Below, piece by piece: positions 12,001-23,600 of a stretch of DNA of 64,000 nucleotides (position 1 is the stretch's first letter; each line of letters begins with the position of its first letter). The stretch lies in assembly GCA_964023275.1 (NCBI GenBank), contig OZ029917.1:25796505-25860504 (forward strand). Reading direction: 5' to 3'. The stretch comes from Norana najaformis (Eukaryota; Annelida; Clitellata; Crassiclitellata; Hormogastridae). Position numbers and translations under genes: made by a program. The notes beneath the pieces are model-generated. The model ran no database searches. It saw only the letters and a program-made list of their open reading frames with translations, and was not told the origin of the DNA.

Positions 12001-12486
12001 GATTTGCATTATGGAATTGTTCTAATCTTTGTACAGCATATGTCTCAGATGAGGCTGCAAAATCAGCCACTGTTACAGTCACAGTTATACTTCGTTCTAG
12101 TAATTATGTTTTACTTGTACACTGAGGTTGCTAAGGTGGAATTTTGTCTGTTGTAGTATCATGCTCAGTACAACATACATCGACCAGAAACTGTTGAGAG
12201 CCTGTTTTATTTGTACCGTGCCACTGGTGATCAGAAATACCGCGAGTATGGCTGGAACATCTTTCAGGCCTTTGAAAAGTATACAAAGCTTGAGGAGGGA
12301 TATGCCTCAGTAAACAATGTCCAGAACCCAAGTGATGTTGGACTTAAAGACAAGATGGAGTCATTCTACCTGGCTGAAACTCTGAAATACCTGTATCTGT
12401 TGTTCAGTGACAATGCCCACCTGTTGCCTCTTGATAAGTATGTGATGAACACTGAAGCACATCCTCTGCCAATTTATACGAGTTAG
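3071..12486 (+). CDS. MAN1B1: ER mannosyl-oligosaccharide 1,2-alpha-mannosidase
   Basis: Glycosyl hydrolase family 47, type II membrane enzyme; it trims a mannose from Man9GlcNAc2 in ER quality control. Coding exons: 3071-3079 (tentative, M-F-R), 3908-4201, 5290-5356, 5516-5701, 7600-7748, 8863-9039, 9319-9506, 9761-9893, 10131-10325, 12157-12486; all phases agree, giving about 575 residues. Residues 15-36 are the single membrane anchor ([15 protein letters not shown]), then a short stem; the catalytic domain starts near 124 ([13 protein letters not shown]). By alignment with the human enzyme the three catalytic acids are kept: E210 in [12 protein letters not shown]338 in [13 protein letters not shown]477 in RPETVESLF. 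The calcium-binding threonine (T565, MNTEAHPLP) and the two disulphide cysteines (TCFLPG and TSCYKM) are also present. The stem is shorter than in human (699 residues). It appears intact and functional. Confidence 0.93.
3626..3706 (+). repeat. Short repeat with (ACTT)n tail, copy 1
   Basis: The block gcgattcctcactcagttga, then catgtggcgtgttaacaaat, then gcattacttactt closely matches 20650-20722. Both end in ttac/acttactt simple sequence. It looks like the 3' end of a short retroelement. It lies in the first intron of MAN1B1. Confidence 0.55.
5702..7599. other. MAN1B1 intron without recognisable content
   Basis: Between exons ending at 5701 and starting at 7600. The open stretches here do not resemble known proteins, and I see no transposon ends. 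The 8000-8700 part of the later intron (7749-8862) is equally blank apart from the (AATG)n run at 8638-8670. Confidence 0.5.
8638..8670. repeat. (AATG)n microsatellite
   Basis: About eight tandem aatg units inside a MAN1B1 intron. A shorter related run (tgaatgaatgaatgg) is near 7093-7107. Confidence 0.85.
10401..10430. repeat. (ATT)n microsatellite
   Basis: About nine att units just after the exon ending at 10325 and next to the 3' end of the LINE fragment that fills this intron. Confidence 0.8.
10470..11931 (-). mobile_element. Decayed L2/CR1-like LINE, C-terminal half of ORF2
   Basis: Read on the minus strand, it gives pieces of a reverse transcriptase in order: [41 protein letters not shown] (all 11374-11931), QYTDDTQL (11216-11452, catalytic YxDD kept as YTDD), [19 protein letters not shown] then [19 protein letters not shown] (10659-10895), and a degenerate C-terminus to about 10480. 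Frameshifts and stops break it at least three times. It fills the last intron of MAN1B1 in antisense orientation. The family is non-LTR, L2/CR1 group by these motifs; exact clade uncertain. Confidence 0.8.
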
Positions 12487-13237
12487 TGCTAAATGTTCTG
12501 AACTGGTTTAATCCACTCTGTATCGGGCTGACTCTTACATGCCCACACCACCTACCTTTATGCTTGCTTACTGCAGAATGATGCCACATAAGTTTGCGTT
12601 TTTATTAACATTCCGTGTTCTATCTTTCCTACCTGTAAAAAAATGTTTGTCGGAATTTATGTCATTCCAGTCTCACTCAAGCACATACCAGCTTTTCTTT
12701 TTTAGGCTTGATTTCTTTTTATACTCTGCTTTTGGTCTTTAGTCTTTCAGTCTTTGTTCCTCACTTGGATCATTTTCGTCCACAATGTGCTGGATTGGAT
12801 GTTGTCATTAGATGATATTCTTGAAGTTTTTTTCTTTTTAATATAATGCAAGTATTCATACAGAGTTTTATTAAGATATCTACTTGGAAGCCTTCTTGCA
12901 TGGAAAATCTGTTGGTCAAAGGTTGTTGTAGAATATCTGGCCATAAGGCTAGACAGGTCCTGCATAAGATGGCTCTGGGTAATTATCATCATCATTATTA
13001 CGATTAATAACTTACTGTTTCATCATCATAATTAATTTTTTAAAATTTCTTTAAAGCCCCAAGGTATTTGTGATCCTAAGAAGTAACAAATTATTTGGAA
13101 GAAAAATTATTTTCTGAGTTGGCTAGTCTTCGCTGATGTCTGGCTCCCCTAAAGTACCCCGGAAAGCAATCGTATTAAATTTATGAATTGTGGAGGCAAC
13201 ACGTTGCAGAAGGAAAGCAGTCTCCCTGGAGTCTCAT

Positions 13238-13312
13238 TTGTTATTATTATTATAATTATTACTATTATTACTATTATTTTTTAAATTATTATTATTATTA
13301 TTATTATTATAC
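13238..13312. repeat. TTA/ATT-rich microsatellite
   Basis: Imperfect tta, att and acta triplet runs in the 3' flank of MAN1B1. The open reading frame across it (mostly Tyr and Asn) is simple-sequence artefact. Confidence 0.75.
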
Positions 13313-13787
13313 TGTTAGTTGTTATGTTGGTTTTGTTGTGTTTGATCAAGACTGGCCTGAAATTGGATGAGATACAAATTCTCAGTTGAATCTTGTTTTG
13401 TATTTTGTTCTTGTTGGCTGATCATTATTCCGTCTGAACATGTTATGACTTATGTCACCTGTAACCGAACACTTCTTTAGCACTTTTTATAGGAAATTCT
13501 TCATGATAAAAGGCCAAACTATTTATTATAAGCACTTGTGAAATCTGCAGTTTGTAAACTTTTACTAACTGAAAAGCTGAACATAAAAGACTTGTTTGAG
13601 TCTAGATGTCTGTTGTTGACCTGGTCATTTGAGCAATTTAAATTTAAGACATGTCAGATTTGACTTTTAGGAGCTTGTTTCATTTACAGTCAGTCAGTGT
13701 GGATTAATGAGAATGTTTTGTTCTGGAAAATGCTGTTTAATTTTTTTCAATGTGTGTATGATATTTGTTAAATTTTAGCTCTCATTG

Positions 13788-13793
13788 AATAAA
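13788..13793 (+). terminator. Candidate MAN1B1 poly(A) signal
   Basis: A canonical AATAAA, 1.3 kb after the MAN1B1 stop and before the microsatellite and the INTS5 start. It would give a 3' UTR of about 1.3 kb. A nearer alternative signal could be used; I saw none that was clearly better. Confidence 0.4.
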
Positions 13794-13960
13794 AGGCAGA
13801 TAACCTTTTTCGTGATGTATATGTCATTATTGTCTTCCACCTCATCACTGGCTGATTGTTGGGTCAGGTGCATTCTTTGTGCATAACTTGAATCACCTTA
13901 ATATGTCTTTCCTTTTGTTGTGTATCCAACATAATATGGATCTCACATTTATATAATTGC

Positions 13961-14226
<266 letters not shown>

Positions 14227-14651
14227 ATCAAATCAACACAAAGAAACAATTGATCCATTTATATCAGAAGCATAAGAAAGAACAAACTAGCCTGAAATTA
14301 AAAAATTTAAAGACCAAAATTGATAACTTAACTGTTGAAAATGGTAAAATTTATGTAAAAATGCCACAAGAAATTTTAAATCAATATATGCTGTAGACTG
14401 CGTCCCTGTAATTTATAAGTTCGTGAACGGCGGGAACGAATACTGGGTTCAACGAAAAACGGATCTGCTAATTTACCGCATTCTTTCCCCTTGTTAAATA
14501 ACTATGTACATAAAGAAAGAGTAAACCTCGATTTTTTATAAATTCGTATTCAGTGAAAACTAGTCTTGGGTAAACAGAATATGCTTAGTTACTAGTGCAT
14601 GAAATTCTTACTTATTTACTTGCCGCAAGAAGTTTCGTTAGGACGTGCACA

Positions 14652-17600
14652 ATGGCGGGTGATATACACTACCATAAACAAACCACCGTAACGCCAGAGG
14701 TTGGTTTAAGCTGCTTGCATTTTTAATAATTGCTTGTACTGACTAATTAACCATTGTTTTGGAGAGTTTGGTATTCATTTGCAATTAATCTAAACCAATT
14801 TTCCCAAGTACTTGCATTATCGCTCACTGATTTACGTTGTATTTGCAAGTTTAACAGCAAACTTATTTTTTTGTAGACTTGCCCAACTAGAAATTTGTAA
14901 TGCATGAGTTGGTAATACGCAGTTTCTAAATAACGCAGAGTAACAAGAACTTTCAGAAAATATTTTTATCGGTTTACTTACAAAAATTACTTAAACTTCT
15001 AAATTTCTGTGATGCCTAGCAGAAAATTTATAAATGGGTTCCGGTGATGTAATGAGCTGCTCCACACAAACTCCTGTAGCTTTGTGGAAATGAGGGCAGC
15101 TCGTGCCAAACTTTCAAAATTCGCACATCAGTTTTGCCCGGTGTGTATAGTTTTCATGCATTCCACTGCTAGTCATGCAGTTGTTCATTACTCAATGTGT
15201 TTGCAACATATAAAATGACTATATGTGCTGATGGATATCCAGTTGTTAAAGAAATGTGACTGTTCATGAGAAAGGGTACCAAAGTCGGCAGAAATAAAAA
15301 CTGAGCTGATACACCACTGGATTGACTGGAATTGGTCAATAAATTAGGTTTAAAATGCATGTTTATCACAAATATATAATATTATAATTGTAAGATGGAA
15401 TTGTCTGCACAACTGCTTTTGAGAAATCCTGAGTTAAAGTTTACCATAACTACGGCTCGGCCTGTGCTGTGCTGTAGGAATCATGTAGCACAGTAGCTGT
15501 CCCTAGGAGTCATGATTGTTTATGAGCACAGTAAATTGGGATGTATTCATATGCTTCTGAGGCTGTCATGAATGAAATCTACATAAAAAACTGGTTAAGA
15601 AAAATATTTACATGAATTATATTTTTGCATGATTATTGATTTACATGATTATGAATTAGGGGACTAAGGGGACATGTTGAATTAAATTTTTGTTATGGGG
15701 CATCATAATAAAATTAAAAATACAAATACTTAGACATCATAACTTTGCATAAGAACTTACAGTTTGATAGCTAATACAGCTGCTACCTACCCCAGCACAA
15801 AAAGTTTTTCAAGGTTTACTGGCATTCTCCAGTTATTTTCCTCCGCAGTACACAATTTTGGCATTTCCCAAACTGGGAAAATTTGTCACTCTTTGCTGTT
15901 CAAATGATTATTTTAGTTTCTTCACACTTTGTCATTTGCTGAAAAGACAGTATTATTTTAGTGGTCTTTTATTTCCAGAACCACAAGGGTAGATATTCTG
16001 TTTCCCTGCTTGGGCCAGAATTCAACTTTATCCATTCTTTGGCTTGCCTGAGATCCTGTAAATAAGCTGGCTCTCTTGAATTAACCTTAGTGGTAGCATG
16101 AAGCATGCTGATTTTATGACTGAGGTGGGTAGCTATATGATAGGTAGTTTTAGGATGCAATTTTGTTGTTGTAGGAAATCTTAAGCAATGTATCAAAGTT
16201 TGTCCGAGGATCAACTCATGAGATCAACATTCCTGGTGATGAAATGGCCAGAGCTGCATTGTTTCTGTTGCGCACGTTGCCGTCTTCAAGGCAGGCTGTT
16301 CTGGAATACTTGTGCAGTGTTTATGATGAGGCTGTGAATGAGCACGTGCTTAAACCCGATATAGGAGTAGGAGGTATGATTTTCCTAATGTTTGCCTTTT
16401 ATGCTTTTATAACATTTCCATCTGTGTACTGTTTTAGTTTAATTATTGAGTATCACCTATTACTGCTTCTGTCATATTCAGAACCTAGCTGCATTATTAT
16501 ATCTTTGAAAATCTTAATTGCCTCTCTTCCTACCAATTCGACCTTACTCAGTCAGATTTTGTTGCTGTTGGGTATGGTGTTAATTTGTCTCCAGTTAGGG
16601 TCATGTTTTTCCTTCAGTGACTTGAATATTGTCTCATCACTCATGTGTAGACCCCTTTGACTATGGTGCACATTCATTTGCTTCTCATTCCTGTTATGAT
16701 AGCCATCTCTAATTTTTTCCAAAAATGCTGGTCTCATAGCTTAGAACAAACTGTTACCACCTAGTATCAGTTCCTTTGCTGATCTTCCAAATTTGTACTT
16801 GTACCAATCTCTTGTTGTCCATTTTGCTCTCATTTGGAAATTTCTTTTGATTGGCATTTCCACCTTAGGTTGATTCTCACAGCTTTAATTATCTTGACTT
16901 ATAGATACTTTTAATTGGGATTTTAGAGTCTTAAGACTTGGTTAAGCAGAATTAGGGCACCACTAAACTACAAAACAAGAGAAAACAACTATCACATTTA
17001 AACAAGATGACAGAGGCACTATAAAAATGATTTTACTTACTTACTTAGCAGGTATATCTATATAATAACAGGCCTAGACCTGTACATGTACATTTTGAAC
17101 AGGCGACATATAATGCCGGCTCCATCTCACATGTACGGGAACTTGGCCAGGGAGAGGGAGAGGCAGGGAAAGGAAGGGAAGGAAGATGTATGATGGAGGA
17201 ATAAGGACGAGGAGCATGTTATTTGTAGCTAAAGGGAGCAACAGAGGATTTTACTAGTTTTGCCGAACTAGCAAGCAGATGCTCTGCATGGGATAGGCTG
17301 GTTTTTACTATATATTGTTTCCTTGTTTCCTTTGTTATTCAATAGTTTGACTTTTTCGTTCATTGTGATTCCTTTTGATGCTATTGAACTGTGTTGCAGT
17401 GCAATCTGATGTGACTGGATATTTGTATAATTAGTTCCTTGTTATTATTTACACCATTTCTTGTAAGGGTCTTTAAAAGAATTGGTGGATGTGGGGGAAC
17501 TTTGAAATTAGTTGAGAAGGTGTGTTCAGCTGGCTCATATGGCATATCCATTAATGACTGATGCAGTGGAATTCTTCTTGCATTGTAATTTCTTACTGTG

Positions 17601-20600
17601 TATTTTATACAGCACTTCATGGTGGTACTGTTTTAATGGGCTATTTTAATCCATTATAATCTAGTGACTTTTATAACACCATTATCACAATACCTAAAAC
17701 ATTAGTTGGTGGGTAAGCAAGTTGAAAGAGACGAATTTTAAGTTTAGACCTAAATGACATCAAAGAATTGACAGAATGAATTGAACTTGGTTGCAAATTC
17801 CAAAGCTGCGGACCAGCAACTGAGAACGATGTAGAACCCAGTAGTTAATTTTTTGGTACGAAGGACAGCAAGAGTCAGTGTTGATTGAATGCAATATTTG
17901 TTGGTATGATGGTTGAGCATGGAACAGAGGTAGGTCAGCTGATTTAAATGTAGTACTTTATGAACTATACGACAGATTGTAAACTGGATTCTTTGTTCAA
18001 CGGGCAACCAGTGCAGTGAATGCAATATTGGTGTAATATAATGATATTTAGCTGTTTTTGTTATGGCTCTGGCTACAAAGTTTTGAACCATTTGTAGTTT
18101 GTGTAGTCTCTCATTGTGATGTCTATGCTATATAAACACCTGAATACATTCCCGTATATCAACTGTACAACAATGAAAGTTCCGGTTGTTCTGAATAGAT
18201 GTGCAAATTCATGGCAAGTAGGAGTGAACTATAAAAATTTTGCTTTTCTGATGGATTAGTGAAACATTTTACAGACGTTGATGAAAGTCATTTGGATCCA
18301 ATTATCAGCGAAGTTCAGTCACTGATTGTTAGTTTCATTCGAAGTCAACCAGATGCATGGGCACCAATAATTTCATCAGTAAGGCTTTTTGTGATGGTTT
18401 TGTTAATGTTTTAGCTTTGTAGTTAAATGTTTACCTGGTTTAGATTTTGCTTAACATTTTGAGCTTTAGTGCTTAAGCCGATCTGATAGCTTTAAATGAA
18501 ATAGGTTTGCTATTATAGATTAAATCTGTTGCTGAGATGATTCTTGTTATTCAGTTCAAACAAAGTAGATTTTTCATGGTCTGTCTTTAAAATGAAAATT
18601 TTAATGGAATCTTTATAGACTTCCTGATTTGTTATTTGAAGTGTGTATAAACAGAGGTGTAAATAAAATAGATATGTTAAGTGGTTTGTATTGTTAAATT
18701 TATATATGTCGAGTTCCCGTAATCTTCGAGCTTATAATCCTGGATAGCTTCCAAGGGAACTTGTAACAAGAATGCCCTGATTGATGTTAAAATAGAGCAC
18801 TGCACCTGTGAGCATTACTGATACCAGAAATTATTGTACAAGAAATTAGTAAGTAAGTAGACAAGAAATGATTAAAATTATTCTGAATGGCTGAATAATA
18901 TGGATTCATGAAATTCTAGCCCTTATTTCTGTGTAATATTGCCCCTGTATGTGGATGCATGCAAAACTCGAACCGATAAGGCAATTTGGCACAACTGCTG
19001 CCTTATTCGCAACATATATAGAAGAATTCTTATGATGCAACACATTCTGTCATGAAAACCTTTTTTACAAGCTTTCTACAGAGCATCACTAAGACTTAAC
19101 ATCGCTTAATACCAGTGACAAGGATTTCGTTTAAATTTACGTTATTATGAATTGAAACTAATTAACCTATTGTCAAGAAGTTTTTGACTGTTTACTTACT
19201 ACTGTACTACTAATGTAAGATGTAATTTTTCATTTGCTTACTTACTAATTTTTTGTATGCTTCTGGTATTAGTACTGCTCGTGGGTGCAGCACTCTATTT
19301 GATGCTATTCTGGGCATTCTTGTTACCAGTTCCCTTTGAAACCAACCAGGATCGTAAGCTGGAAGATTACCTTGAGTACCAGTTCAAGTGAATTCTCATT
19401 GTGTAACTTAACGATCTCTCTTGCAGTGGGCCATTGATCTCTTGGGTCACATTAGTCGAAAGTATTCTGATCGCAGAAGCATGCCTCATTCGTCAAGTCT
19501 GAACGAGTTGCTGCTTCTGTGGATGACTTGCGGTCCCACAAAATCACTGATTCAGATTGCATCCGAATGCTTCATCTGCATGTATGTCACCTAAGTTTAT
19601 TTATAGTCTAGTAGTTTTCTTTTCTAATTTAATCTAATGTTTAGTCAATTATTAATTTATTATTGTTTATGTCACGAATGCTGTGAAGAATTTAAGGTTA
19701 GGTTATGCAAGGTTAGGAAGAGACTGTCTTTTACTGTTGACATTAAATCTTCTACTATGTAAATAGCATTATAAAACCATAATAACTTTATTATTATTTA
19801 TTATTATTATTAATTTGATACTTATGTATAATGTAAAAAAGGTCCTTGTATCGTGCTAATTTATGAATTCAGCTCGAAGCTCAGGTAGCCGGAAGAAGAT
19901 ACAAAGGATAATAGTTTCTGTGGAATGACGTGACCAATATGCAGATTGATTAGGAGGTAGAAGGGAATTGTCATTAAGGTAATTAATGAACCTGTCTTAT
20001 ACGCATCTCCCTAATAGATTTAATGAAAAAGTTACCTTTGAAATTGGTCTATAGTTTGATGGCACTTTAATTTTCTTTTTGAGGACTTGTACCTTAACAG
20101 CATGTTTCAGTATATAAGGAAAAGTTCCTGAACCAAGAACTTGTTGCAAGTTTCTGTCAGGAAAGGAGCCAGTGCCTTGGCAAACATTTTGATGAGCCAT
20201 GTTGGAGCAGGATCAAGGTCGCTTTCTTTTCTGGAGATTTATTGATGATGTGTAAAACCTATTTGATTTAGGTCAGGTGATGTGGCAAACAGAAGTGTAG
20301 ATGCTCTGCTTGAGGCATCTGTGCGACATTCACCACATTTTGACTGGGTTGTAGCACACATCGGGTGCGTATCTTGTAACTTTCCATGTTATACATTCAG
20401 TCTTTCTGCTTTAAACTGCTGCTATTAAGAGTAAACACTTGTTGCTAGTTGCACTTATCCAGTGTTTATCGAAGATGCCATTTGCGTCTCTGAATGTAGC
20501 ACACCTAGACAAACAGGCATTAGCCTGTTGTGGGTTATCATCTTCAACCTTAACCCCTTTACCGTGGAATAAATTTTTTCAATTCTTTCCACACATGTGC

Positions 20601-23600
20601 ATTTATTTTTAGGTATTCTTGTTGTCTGACATGTAACCCACCCACGCCTACGATTCCTCGCTCAGTCGATGGACATATGGCGTGTTAACAAATGCATTAC
20701 TTACTTACTTACTTACTTATTCTTCAAAATAATGCATGTGATTAAGGAAGACTGGTATTTGTAATTGTAATATTCCAGAAGTCTTTGCTCTGAGAAACAT
20801 TAAAGTCAACATATAATAATTTTTAAAAAGTAGCCCTGTAGTGCTCCTTATTAATTTATATAGTGCCAGATTAGTATATTCGCTTTGTATGATATACTCC
20901 AAAGCATGGTGCAGAGACTCCTTATCTTCGGAAGATAAGGAGTCTCAACCAGCGGTTTTGTGGACCAGTATAGTTCAATTTTCCACTGGATCCGTCGTGT
21001 CAGCAACTGAAACACGCGTTCTAGGTGTTCCTATAGGCCTAAATGCTAAGCGTTGACGTGGCCCGATTTCATCTCTTGACCAAGCAGACGGCGAACTGCT
21101 GTCCTAGGCCTACTGGACGGTTTTCTGGCTATCATCACTGTCATCATTTTCTCACCCAACAATTTTACTAGAACTAGAACTTAGTTAGATATCATCAGTC
21201 ACTCTCATCGGGCAAACTATCATCACTTTCAACTAATAAACGATGTATTTCTTCGTTAGATAAACCACGCTTGCGACCAGCCATTTTTAGTGTGAATTAT
21301 ATAATTTTATTTAGTTGGCCCACCCAGCGTATGACCTGATTTATAATAATGCTGAAAGCCGTTATTTTAATCATAAAGCACTATTATATTTTGCTATTGC
21401 CATTAGGACGAGTTTATTCGGGATACACGGTGAGTGAATAGATGCATATCATGCGGACGAGTTAACTCGGGGTTCACGCTGCACAATGGGTTCCCGCTGG
21501 ACGAGTTAACTCGGGGTTCACGGTAAAGGGGTTAAGATCAGTTGTAGGCCAACTGTTCCATGAATGAGTTTGCTTAAGTCAGTAGAAGCCTCTGCCCCTA
21601 CCTATCATGCAAGTTTTTTGCTGATTTGGTTGTCATCAATCTGATCTCATTCTATGATAATTTTGTCTGAAGGCTATTTGATGCTGGGCTTATGTTATGA
21701 GGATGCATTTTTATTGCACGGTCTTTGCTGTCAGATTGATTGATGTAGAAGAATGTTTAATTGAGTTACTTTGTTTTATGAGGCAGGTCTTGTTTTCCTA
21801 CCACAATCATCACTCGTGTCCTTCTGTGTGGTCTAAAGGATTACTATCAACACATGAGTGGACAAACAGATGGTGCACATGAGAACAAGATGTCATCCGT
21901 TGTGGGAATCTTGAGTCACATGGCAGTCCAGCATGCAAAGGACGTCCGTCTTGCCGTCTGGAAACTTTTCCAGGTCTCTGAGAAGTCTTCTAAGGATGAA
22001 GAATCATTAAGTTTTTCCTTTGCCTCTTTATTAGTCTTAGCTAATGTAATCTGAGGATTCCTACTGTGATAATGAAAGGACCTTAAGAAGTGCTATTACT
22101 TCCTTACTTGTCTGCTTACCCTAAACAATTCTCTTGAAACATCATTAGTTGCTGTCCAAAATAACAATTTATTCCATGGGTAAAAAAACTCAGGTGTTGT
22201 TCTTATTCTCTTCAGAATCTCAGCTACAACTGATACATTTATGGTTGTTCTCCTTCACTGTCTTGTGCACCTCTCCAGACGTTTTAGCTAATTTAATCTC
22301 ATGCTACCCACTGACATCCTGCTTGAGTAGGTAAATTTTATATAATTCTATGTATGTTATTGTCAGAAGTTATTCCTAAGATTCATTGATGGATGACATC
22401 TTGGAATAAAATAGTTATAATGTCGTGTAAGCATTAAGTGTCCTTGCTTCTTTAACTTTGGTTTCATTCGTTTTGAGCAGATATTCTTTGTTCTTAAGTT
22501 ATTTATCTTTGAATACATTGTTTTGTTATGGGTTCTTTGTTTATTAGGACAGCTTAGAAGACAGTGCTAGCGAAATGCAGATGTCTGGTCCTATGTACAT
22601 TCTTCATCTTTCTACAATGTCCAGTTGGCTTTTACAAGCTGCTGTTGACACCTTTGTGGACAACGGTTGGTGCAGATTCCCATCTTTGCTGACAAGAGAA
22701 CCAACAGAAGTGCAGTTCCTTAAAAGCGATGCTTTTATGATGTCATTGGGGTGTTACTGATATTTCATTGTGTGAAAGCTGCAATTCATTTTAAGCTTTG
22801 CAGCACAAAACCTTGCCTGGTTGTTGAAATTCTGTTGGTTTCACAATTCAGATGGAAGATCCAGCAACCCAGGGACTGAGACAGTCAGGGCTTCAGAAGT
22901 ATATGATGAATGCTTGGATATCTTACCTTTACCACCACAGTTATTTCATACATTGAGATATGCACTACACAGCACAAAGCCTTTGTAAGGACTGGCCATA
23001 CTTTGTGGAATTATCTTTCTTTTTCATTCCTTTGTCCAGGGAAACATGTTTCCAGATAAGTTTCTTCATTATATGTACTAAGAATGGCTTTCAGCCCAGC
23101 ATCAACAAGAGAACAGTTTTCAAGCATTGGTAAGAGGTGCATGGAGTGTTTCTAATCAAAAGTGTCACAGCTCTGGAGTAAGTCCCTTCCAAATGGATTG
23201 CCCAGCGACTGAGAAGGCCTAGTGGCGGTTGGGCTTTCTCGGTAGATGATAATATTTTTGTGTCTGTGAGAGCATTCAATGGCTTACAGCCTTTTGTTAT
23301 TGTTAATGTTATTATTTTTTTAATTAAGCTTTTAAGGGCTGACTAATGACAGCTGTTGTTGAGGGCTTTGTTTGGCTGACTGAATATTGCTATTTGTTGT
23401 TGAGAGTATTTAGTGGCTGATTAAACCTTGCTATAAACTGGTAAAAGTATTTATTGGCTGGCTTTTTGGCCAGCCGTGTGCCATTGAATGTATTCACTGG
23501 CTTCTTAAGAATAGCTGTGTGTTGTTGAGAGCATCACTAGCTGACATTTAATATTAGCCATGTTTTGTTGGGGGCATTTAGTGGCTGACTAAAATAGCTA

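Larger units (their letters stand above)
20550..21535 (-). mobile_element. 986-bp piggyBac-type element with transposase N-terminus
   Basis: TTAA at 20550-20553 and 21532-21535 flank perfect 13-base terminal inverted repeats (ccccTTTaccgtg and its complement). Near the right end, 'ggacgagttaactcggggtt' or close variants occur three times (about 21406-21525) as subterminal repeats. On the minus strand 21195-21284 encodes a 29-residue peptide that starts [17 protein letters not shown] and continues [12 protein letters not shown], then stops. This is the acidic N-terminus typical of piggyBac-type transposases; the DDE domain is missing. So it is an internally deleted, non-autonomous copy. It lies in the INTS5 intron 20365-21786. 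Confidence 0.85.
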
